From NCBI GenBank assembly GCA_041287365.1, contig JBEULL010000031.1:1-5631 (forward strand): DNA of 5,631 nucleotides, given 5' to 3'. A program made the position numbers and the translations under genes. The first letter of the stretch is position 1. Each line of letters opens with the position of its first letter. Under the pieces are notes generated by a model. The model was not told where the DNA came from. It did not search any database and was given only the letters and a program-made list of their open reading frames with translations. This DNA comes from JAQVIJ01 sp041287365 (GTDB lineage Bacteria; Desulfobacterota; Dissulfuribacteria; Dissulfuribacterales; DYLC01). Positions 1 to 3,997 of the stretch are shown piece by piece.

Positions 1-175
1 AAAGCCAGAAGAAACAGCAGGCCTGTTACAAAAAACCATGAGCCCTTTTCTAAACCATGTCTGAACGAATTTAAATCTCAACCCATTTAATTGATACTCC
101 CATAAATAATATTTTTATAAAATAAATAACACGAATATATTCCAGTTAATCCATGGATGCAACCCTGTGATATCA

Positions 176-194
176 TAAGGCAAGAGACGCCTTA
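176..194 (-). terminator. weak hairpin after the iron operon
   Basis: TAAGGC (176-181) and GCCTTA (189-194) form a 6-bp stem with a 7-base loop just past the stop codon of the DUF2325 gene. It is followed on the minus strand by the 8-bp palindrome TGATATCA (168-175), not by a T-run. It may help end the operon transcript or protect its 3' end, but it is not a standard intrinsic terminator. Confidence 0.25.
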
Positions 195-198
195 CAGA

Positions 199-489
199 TT
201 ATTGAATAGCCCTTGTCAGATGTTGAAAACACTCTCTGAGCGTGCAAACGCCGCATGAGTGATATCTAAAAACAGGGATATTGCCTGTTTTTATTATTTT
301 TTTTGCCTCATTTCTGGCTGTGTGTGATATTTTGTTAGTGAAAATAACCAAGGCATCCACGCCCTTGATTTTGGAGCCTAACCTGTTCTCTGATCTTGTA
401 AACACCTTGAGATTGATGCCGAACCTCTCGGCCTCGTTTTTGTATTCTCTCTCTAACCTGTCCATACCGCCTATCAGCGCTACACACAT
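199..489 (-). CDS. DUF2325 family protein
   Basis: This 96-residue protein is recognised as DUF2325 from its opening MCVALIGGMDRLEREYK, the middle stretch VDALVIFTNKISHTARNEA, and the end IPVFRYHSCGVCTLREC. The family is small, cytosolic and has a Rossmann-like pattern of alternating strands and helices; its biochemical role is not established. The C-terminal stretch carries three cysteines (79, 82, 87) next to His77, a C-x2-C-x4-C arrangement that could bind a metal or be redox active; that is inference. The ATG at 489 is supported by a G-rich ribosome binding site (AGGGGGGG) lying partly over the stop codon of the HD-GYP gene upstream. The gap is only 8 bases, so the two are very probably co-transcribed and translationally coupled. 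It is the last gene of the iron-linked operon. No signal peptide or membrane segment is seen. Confidence 0.85.
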   Translation of the reverse strand: MCVALIGGMDRLEREYKNEAERFGINLKVFTRSENRLGSKIKGVDALVIFTNKISHTARNEAKKIIKTGNIPVFRYHSCGVCTLRECFQHLTRAIQ

Positions 490-497
490 AACCCCCC

Positions 498-1196
498 CTA
501 TGTTTTTGTTAATTTTTTGTCAGCGGTCTGTTCTGTAAACGTAAAACCCTGAATCCAGCCTATAATCTTGTCTTTTATTGCAAGGGCGGCCGCCGTACAT
601 ATAGGGTCTAACTGGGTTCCCGAGAGCAGTGCGATCTCCTCGAACGCCATCCATGGCGATATGGCCTTTTTATACGGCCTGTCTTGCATCATCGCCGAAA
701 GGGTGTCGGCTACAGAAAGTATCCTGGCCCCGATTGGGATTTCGTTGCCCTTCAGACCAGCCGGATAACCCCCTCCGTCATATCTTTCGTGGTGATGGAG
801 CACCATGTCTCTGATGCCCCCTTTTTCTTTGAAACAACTCACCGCGCCTATGATATCGGCCCCTATTTCAGGGTGTTTTTTTATGTGCCGCCACTCCTCT
901 TCGGTCAATTTCTCCTTTTTAGAGAGGATGTAGTCAGGGATCCCGATCTTGCCGATGTCGTGCAGGTGACCTGCTATATGGATCACATCGGCCTGTTGGG
1001 TTGTAAAACCTATCTTTAAGGCTATCAAGTACCCTATCACCGCTACATGCTGCGAATGGTTATAGGTATGTCTGTCTTTGGCGTCTATGGCGTTTCCAAG
1101 CGCCTCTGCGAATTGATGCAGGCTCACGCTGGCCTTGACAATGTCAATGACATCCGTTCCGGTATTTAATTCACTCCAATCCTCGCACCACAGCAT
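498..1196 (-). CDS. HD-GYP domain phosphohydrolase, likely c-di-GMP phosphodiesterase
   Basis: This 232-residue protein is almost entirely one HD-GYP domain (about residues 22-210). It has a His at 47 in NHSQH, the metal-binding His79-Asp80 in GHLHDIGKIGIPD, His108 in KKHPEIGADI, the signature HHHERYDGGGYP (134-145), and Asp164 in SVADTLSAM. All the usual metal ligands and the GYP triad are present, so it should be active. HD-GYP enzymes hydrolyse cyclic di-GMP to pGpG and GMP in the cytosol and use di- or tri-nuclear metal centres, often iron. There is no receiver, PAS or membrane domain, so any signal must come through the short N-terminus or a partner. The ATG at 1196 has the ribosome binding site AAAGGGGGACAG and lies 15 bases after the feoB remnant stop codon, which places it in the iron operon. 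An enzyme with another nucleotide substrate cannot be excluded from sequence. Confidence 0.92.
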   Translation of the reverse strand: MLWCEDWSELNTGTDVIDIVKASVSLHQFAEALGNAIDAKDRHTYNHSQHVAVIGYLIALKIGFTTQQADVIHIAGHLHDIGKIGIPDYILSKKEKLTEEEWRHIKKHPEIGADIIGAVSCFKEKGGIRDMVLHHHERYDGGGYPAGLKGNEIPIGARILSVADTLSAMMQDRPYKKAISPWMAFEEIALLSGTQLDPICTAAALAIKDKIIGWIQGFTFTEQTADKKLTKT

Positions 1197-1211
1197 CTGT
1201 CTGTCCCCCTT

Positions 1212-1934
1212 TCATAACATGAATAGTTTTCCACCCCAATAGACGATGCCTGAGACGATCCAGGCCAGGACCAGTTCATAACCGATCATAAACATCGGCC
1301 AGCGCCAGGAGTTTGTCTCACGCCTTACGACCGCCACAGCGGCCATGCACGGGACATAGGTTAGCACGAACACCATCAGGGTGTAGGCGACCAGCGGGCT
1401 GTAAAACGGATCTTTTTGAAGCGCTGTCTTGAGATCGTCTGCGTCTTCCTCTCCTGCGCCTACGCTGTAAAGTGTCCCAAGGGTGGCGACCACCACCTCC
1501 TTTGCGCCGAAGCTTGCAAAAAGGGCTGTGCCTATCTTCCAGTCACCGAGCCCTATGGGTTTAAGAAAAAAGGCGGCCGCATGCCCTATCCTGCCTGCAA
1601 AGCTCTGTTCAAGCCTCTTTTCAGCGAGCTCATTTTCAAGGAGTTTGGCCTCGTTTTTGTCCTGCGCCGCCTCGATTCTGGTCTTGTAGGTCTCTTCAAG
1701 CTGAGGATTTGCAAGGAAGCTTGAGAGAAACCACATCACTACTGATATAGCGAGGATGATGGTCCCCGCCTTTTTTATGTACAGCCATGCCCTCTCCCAC
1801 ATAAGGTTTTGTATCATCTCGATCTCGACACCCGGTACAAGACCAAGGGCAGACAACCGATTTCTGAGCTCACAGCCGGCCTTCACCGCCACAAACCGCA
1901 CCCTTTCGCCTGTTCTCACTATCGCAAGCGGCAT
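1212..1934 (-). CDS. feoB: FeoA-FeoB in-frame deletion fusion (ferrous iron transporter remnant)
   Basis: Starting at the ATG at 1934 (ribosome binding site GAGGTGA at 1939-1945), the first 43 residues are the front half of a FeoA SH3-like domain: GERVRFVAVKAGCELRNRLS then LGLVPGVEIEMIQN. At about base 1806 the sequence changes to the FeoB C-terminus, beginning LMWERAWLYIKKAGTIILA and running to the end (total 240 residues). The FeoB part shows membrane segments at about 55-73, 137-156, 182-203 and 213-235, with FGAKEVVVATLG and YVPCMAAVAVVRRE, both typical of the second FeoB Gate domain. Full FeoB is usually about 650-780 residues. The G domain (GNPNVGKS-type P-loop), helical domain and first Gate half are absent, and FeoA has lost its second half. 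The product should not transport Fe2+. The frame is open across the join, so this is a clean deletion, an assembly join, or a re-used membrane fragment. An earlier in-frame start at 1976 overlaps the upstream gene and lacks this ribosome binding site. Confidence 0.85.
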   Translation of the reverse strand: MPLAIVRTGERVRFVAVKAGCELRNRLSALGLVPGVEIEMIQNLMWERAWLYIKKAGTIILAISVVMWFLSSFLANPQLEETYKTRIEAAQDKNEAKLLENELAEKRLEQSFAGRIGHAAAFFLKPIGLGDWKIGTALFASFGAKEVVVATLGTLYSVGAGEEDADDLKTALQKDPFYSPLVAYTLMVFVLTYVPCMAAVAVVRRETNSWRWPMFMIGYELVLAWIVSGIVYWGGKLFML

Positions 1935-1959
1935 AATATCACCTCTTCTTTCTCTTTTT

Positions 1960-2196
1960 TTATTTGACCAACTCAACTTCTATTGATTCCGCATCATCTC
2001 TGCGAAGGAAGAGGTGATATCCCCTGACCTTGACGTCAATTGGATCGCCAAGCGGAGCCACGCGCTCGACCTCCACCAGAGAACCCGGGTTCATCCCCAT
2101 GGCCGCAATCCGTTTGTTTGTCTCGCCACAGCCCTTGATCTTTATGACTCTGCCCTTCTGCCCCGGTTTCAATGCCTTTAGATTGGTACCGGCCAT
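1960..2196 (-). other. feoA: possible internal start giving a free 78-residue FeoA
   Basis: Inside the DtxR-FeoA gene, a near-perfect Shine-Dalgarno (AAGGAGG, 2204-2210) sits 7 bases before an in-frame ATG at 2196. Starting there gives a 78-residue protein (MAGTNLKALKPGQKGRVIKI onward) with the normal length and layout of stand-alone FeoA. In many related bacteria dtxR and feoA are separate adjacent genes, so this may be a former gene boundary whose stop codon was lost, or a gene that makes both products. The site is read directly from the sequence; use of the start is inference. Confidence 0.5.
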
Positions 2197-2721
2197 CGCC
2201 ATTCCTCCTTCTTGCATATTATGTTTTTTTACATCTTCCAGGGTTATGGAGATGCACTTTTCGCAGTTTTCCTGACTGTGGCCCTGATCGCAGTGATAGC
2301 CGAACCCTCTAATCCATTGTGTCCCCCCCCTCGGGCATATCGCGACAAACTCAACAAATTGGCTCAGTCTTTCCAAAACAGCCTTCGGGATCGAGTGCTC
2401 CATCTGGCAGGCGGTTTTGTCGGCTATCGCATAGTCCACGGCCAGGACATTGACAAAAAAATCCCGTAGGACCTCGTGCCGCCGTACTACATCCTCTGCG
2501 ACGGCCTTGCCATCTGAGGTAAGCGTGACTAAATCATGTGGGGCATAGTTGATCAGCCCTTTGTCGGCCAGGGCCCGCAGCGCACCCGTAACGGATGAGT
2601 TGCCGACCTTGAGCCGTCTGGCTATATTCTTCGATCTCGCCGCCTGTTTTTCTTTGACGACATGGAAGATGCCTTCCAGATAGTCTTCCAGGCTGGCAGT
2701 CAGGGTCTCTGCGACGATCAT
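1960..2721 (-). CDS. DtxR-family iron-dependent repressor with C-terminal FeoA domain
   Basis: This 253-residue protein begins with a DtxR/IdeR-type winged helix (about 8-72, LTASLEDYLEGIF then RLKVGNSSVTGALRALADKG). A metal-binding dimerisation domain follows, with His82-Glu83 in RRHEVLRDFF and Cys105, Glu108 and His109 in ACQMEHS, matching the C-x2-EH primary site of DtxR. Next comes a four-cysteine stretch (129, 144, 153, 156) around CPRGGTQWIRGFGYHC and NCEKC, then a FeoA/SH3-like domain (about 179-253, ending in a typical APLGDPIDVKVRGYHLFLRR). The expected role is cytosolic Fe2+-dependent repression of its own iron uptake operon. I chose ATG 2721 because AAGG lies 7 bases ahead of it; ATG 2727 is a close alternative. 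A TTG at 2787 is in frame but lies inside the promoter -35, so it cannot be the start. The stop at 1960 is 25 bases before the next FeoA start. The FeoA part may also be made alone (see 1960-2196). Confidence 0.9.
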   Translation of the reverse strand: MIVAETLTASLEDYLEGIFHVVKEKQAARSKNIARRLKVGNSSVTGALRALADKGLINYAPHDLVTLTSDGKAVAEDVVRRHEVLRDFFVNVLAVDYAIADKTACQMEHSIPKAVLERLSQFVEFVAICPRGGTQWIRGFGYHCDQGHSQENCEKCISITLEDVKKHNMQEGGMAMAGTNLKALKPGQKGRVIKIKGCGETNKRIAAMGMNPGSLVEVERVAPLGDPIDVKVRGYHLFLRRDDAESIEVELVK

Positions 2722-2738
2722 AGACATACCTTGGTGAT

Positions 2739-2751
2739 AATATTTTATATT
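2739..2751. promoter_or_regulatory. palindrome at the dtxR transcription start, possible operator
   Basis: AATAT-TTT-ATATT is a 5-bp inverted repeat with a 3-base centre. It lies where transcription from the promoter at 2759-2787 should begin (near 2752). Its place fits autoregulation by the DtxR-like protein it precedes, but it does not match the classical DtxR/IdeR box closely, and short AT-rich palindromes arise by chance. Confidence 0.3.
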
Positions 2752-2758
2752 GCCTAAA

Positions 2759-2787
2759 AAAATACGCCTTGCCGAATATTTTGTCAA
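2759..2787 (-). promoter_or_regulatory. sigma70-type promoter of the iron operon
   Basis: The -35 box is a perfect TTGACA (2787 to 2782), with a 17-base spacer and a -10 box TATTTT (2764 to 2759). The predicted start is near 2752, leaving a leader of about 30 bases before the ATG at 2721. It is the only good promoter I see ahead of dtxR-feoA, the feoA-feoB fusion, HD-GYP and DUF2325, which are separated by gaps of 25, 15 and 8 bases, so all four are probably one transcript. Confidence 0.7.
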
Positions 2788-2817
2788 GAGATTTTTTACC
2801 TTATCATCGCAAACGCA

Positions 2818-3017
2818 TCAAAAGACCTCTGCCCTATTACGCCAACCCTTCTTAGCCACATACAAAGCCTTATCCGCTAAGCCCTATCCGCTCCTTCCAG
2901 CAACTCCTTGGATAGAGAGATCCGTTCATCTGGAAAACTGACTGCGCCTACGCTAATAGCAATCTGAAAGGTGTTATTCTGAAATCTGAATTCATGGTCT
3001 TCTATCGCCTTCCTTAG
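2818..3017 (-). pseudogene. C-terminal remnant of a GGDEF (diguanylate cyclase) domain
   Basis: Reading right to left, LRKAIEDHEFRFQNNTFQIA, SVGAVSFPDE and SKELLEGADRA match the last third of a GGDEF domain. A stop follows at once, but two frames over the sequence resumes as ADKALYVAKKGWRNRAEVF and ends at TGA (2818). This is the usual GGDEF ending (ADxALYxAKxxGRN). The break is caused by a 14-bp tandem duplication (2864-2877 and 2878-2891, 12 of 14 bases identical), which shifts the frame. The GGDEF active site and everything upstream are missing; the homology stops where the repeat cluster begins near 3020. An open frame that runs from 3101 through the repeats into this remnant is therefore chimeric and not a real gene. 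The remnant cannot make c-di-GMP. Confidence 0.75.
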
Positions 3018-3022
3018 ACACC

Positions 3023-3110
3023 GTAAGAAAGGACAGGAGCAAGAAAGGACAGGCATATCTTTATTGGCGTAAGAAAGGACGGCGTAAGAAAGGACAGGCA
3101 TATCTTTATT
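3023..3110. repeat. cluster of short direct repeats (AAGAAAGGACAGG family)
   Basis: AAGAAAGGAC occurs at 3025, 3041, 3071 and 3086. A 25-base unit starting AAGAAAGGACAGGCATATCT is repeated exactly at 3041-3065 and 3086-3110. A 15-base unit, GGCGTAAGAAAGGAC, is repeated exactly back to back at 3066-3080 and 3081-3095. The left edge coincides with the break in the GGDEF remnant. The unit looks like a dispersed intergenic repeat that has multiplied locally. No spacer pattern of a CRISPR array is present. Confidence 0.85.
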
Positions 3111-3159
3111 AATGTATTTTGTTATTAAATTTTATTTTAAAAGATATGCCTGTCCTTTC
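3088..3159. repeat. perfect 20-bp inverted repeat with AT-rich loop
   Basis: GAAAGGACAGGCATATCTTT (3088-3107) is matched by its exact reverse complement at 3140-3159, separated by a 32-base loop of nearly pure A and T. The left arm is also one copy of the direct repeat family. The structure could form a cruciform or a long RNA hairpin, and resembles the paired arms of a REP/BIME-like or small non-autonomous element. Confidence 0.85.
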
Positions 3160-3208
3160 CTTTCTCGCTTTCCTTTTTCTTCGTCCTTTCCTTTCTCCTG
3201 TCCTTTCT
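3150..3208. repeat. inverted-orientation copies of the same repeat family
   Basis: This pyrimidine-rich stretch carries the same family in the opposite orientation. GTCCTTTCCTTTCTC occurs exactly at 3152-3166 and 3183-3197, and CCTGTCCTTTCT (3197-3208) is the exact reverse complement of AGAAAGGACAGG on the left side. The whole block 3023-3208 is thus a purine-rich left half facing a pyrimidine-rich right half. Confidence 0.75.
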
Positions 3209-3214
3209 GTTGGC

Positions 3215-3238
3215 AATGGGGACAAGGTCACTGTCATT
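3215..3238. repeat. imperfect hairpin beside the repeat cluster
   Basis: AATGGGGACA (3215-3224) and TGTCATT (3232-3238) pair over 7 bp with a 3-base bulge and a 7-base loop. A GGGGACA-type motif with a small bulged hairpin recalls the ends recognised by REP-associated tyrosine transposases (Y1_Tnp family), but no transposase gene is present, so this is only a suggestion. Confidence 0.3.
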
Positions 3239-3295
3239 GATTTAAAATGTTCTACATAATTTCATGGTTGCCACTTGCTTACGACGCTATAGATC

Positions 3296-3325
3296 TTGAC
3301 AAGTGTTATATCAATTAAATATATG
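3296..3325 (+). promoter_or_regulatory. promoter of the ModE-like gene
   Basis: The -35 box is TTGACA (3296-3301), with an AT-rich -10 region at 3319-3325 (ATATAT at 17-base or TATATG at 18-base spacing). Transcription would begin at or very near the ATG at 3331. No clear Shine-Dalgarno is visible ahead of that ATG, so the message may be leaderless. Confidence 0.5.
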
Positions 3326-3328
3326 ACG
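3304..3328. promoter_or_regulatory. possible Mo-box (ModE operator)
   Basis: TGTTATAT (3304-3311) and ATATGACG (3321-3328) form an imperfect inverted repeat with a 9-base centre. The halves resemble the CGTTATAT / ATATAACG half-sites I recall for ModE operators in enterobacteria, where the centre is about one base shorter. The site lies between the -35 box and the start codon of a ModE-like gene, so molybdate-linked autoregulation is plausible but unproven. Confidence 0.4.
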
Positions 3329-3330
3329 AT

Positions 3331-3732
3331 ATGAAAAATAAAAAACATAAACACAACCAACTGAAGAGCCAACCAGATTCCCCAGATGGCCATCAGGATG
3401 CCTATGAGGTGCGGGGTAGGCTGTGGATTAATGGAAAGGATGGGACATTTTTAGGATACGGCAGAGTCGTACTCCTTGAGAGGATTCGTGAGCATGGCTC
3501 CATAACCATGGCTGCGAAATCCATGGAGATGTCCTATCGAGCGGCCTGGGAGCTGGTGGAATCCATGAACACACAGGCCAAGACTCCATTGGTTGAAACG
3601 GTTACAGGTGGAAAAGGCGGTGGAGGTGCAAGGCTCACAGAGGCCGGAGAGAGGGCTATAGAGACCTTTTGGAATCTTTACGAAAGTTTCAAAAAATTTC
3701 TAAAAAATGAAACACAACACCTGGAGTTTTAG
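3331..3732 (+). CDS. ModE N-terminal-domain (winged-helix) regulator
   Basis: This 133-residue protein has a ModE/LysR-like winged helix-turn-helix from about residue 29 to 112. Its features are LWINGKDGTFLGYGRVVLLE, the helix-turn-helix REHGSITMAAKSMEMSYRAAW, and the wing GGKGGGGARLTEAGERAI. In ModE this part binds DNA as a dimer, and one or two C-terminal molbindin (TOBE) domains sense molybdate. Here the protein ends right after the HTH and a short helix, so it has no sensor domain; such short ModE-N proteins are common in anaerobes. The first ~24 residues are Lys/His/Gln-rich and probably disordered (K-N-K-K-H-K-H-N). The likely role is control of molybdate uptake or molybdoenzyme genes, but none lies in the window. 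It is a single-gene unit with its own promoter and terminator. A true start further in cannot be excluded because no ribosome binding site is seen at 3331. Confidence 0.88.
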   Translation: MKNKKHKHNQLKSQPDSPDGHQDAYEVRGRLWINGKDGTFLGYGRVVLLERIREHGSITMAAKSMEMSYRAAWELVESMNTQAKTPLVETVTGGKGGGGARLTEAGERAIETFWNLYESFKKFLKNETQHLEF

Positions 3733-3751
3733 TAAAATATCAAAGTTTTTG

Positions 3752-3784
3752 AAAAGGGTCTCGCTTTGTGGAGACCCTTTTTTT
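3752..3784 (+). terminator. intrinsic terminator of the ModE-like gene
   Basis: AAAAGGGTCTC (3752-3762) and GAGACCCTTTT (3771-3781) form a perfect 11-bp stem with an 8-base loop, ending in a run of seven T (3778-3784). It begins 20 bases after the stop codon. On the minus strand the stem is followed only by TTTTC, so it would be a weak stop for transcription coming from the transglutaminase side. Confidence 0.93.
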
Positions 3785-3997
3785 GAAAAAGACGATCCTT
3801 TCCATGACACCACCCTCGAACTCCCGATGATCGTCTCTACTTCCGCCCTGGTGGCGATGCTTATCATATTCTTCAATAACCCATGGGGACATGGATTCAG
3901 AATCATTATATGCAGTTCGTATTTATCACAACTACCCGTAACAATATCATTAAAAACTGAAAGAATATTTATATTGCCCTGCTGAGTTCTATACCTA

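Noticed and set aside
1..90. Plus-strand frame open from the window edge to TAA at 88-90, and a minus-strand hydrophobic stretch (GSWFFVTGLLFLLA) over the same bases
   Set aside because: Both frames are short and contradict each other. The minus frame has no ATG, GTG or TTG start after its upstream stop. Neither can be assigned; the rest of 91-198 is AT-rich with nothing clear.
490..500. Run of seven G (coding strand) between HD-GYP and DUF2325 as a switch
   Set aside because: It simply supplies the ribosome binding site next to the TAG stop; without read-level data on length changes there is no case for phase variation.
1935..1976. Longer start for the FeoA-FeoB fusion at 1976
   Set aside because: It overlaps the end of the upstream gene and adds a basic leader not seen in FeoA. 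The ATG at 1934 has a good ribosome binding site and the normal FeoA beginning.
2722..2787. TTG start at 2787 for the DtxR-like gene
   Set aside because: That TTG is the -35 box TTGACA of the promoter, and the extra residues do not resemble DtxR.
2877..3101. 74-residue minus-strand open frame starting in the repeats
   Set aside because: Its first ~28 residues are only translated repeat units and the rest is the GGDEF remnant up to the frame break, so it is a chimeric frame and not a gene.
3023..3208. CRISPR array
   Set aside because: Copies are uneven in length and spacing, some are directly abutting, and orientations are mixed; there are no regular spacers or cas genes.
3790..3836. 8-bp inverted repeat AGACGATC / GATCGTCT with a 31-base spacer
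   Set aside because: Too short and too widely spaced to be distinguished from chance, and no function is suggested by position.
3707..3985. Plus-strand frame with a hydrophobic run (LPMIVSTSALVAMLIIFF)
   Set aside because: It starts inside modE, runs through a strong terminator, has no ribosome binding site, and I recognise no family.
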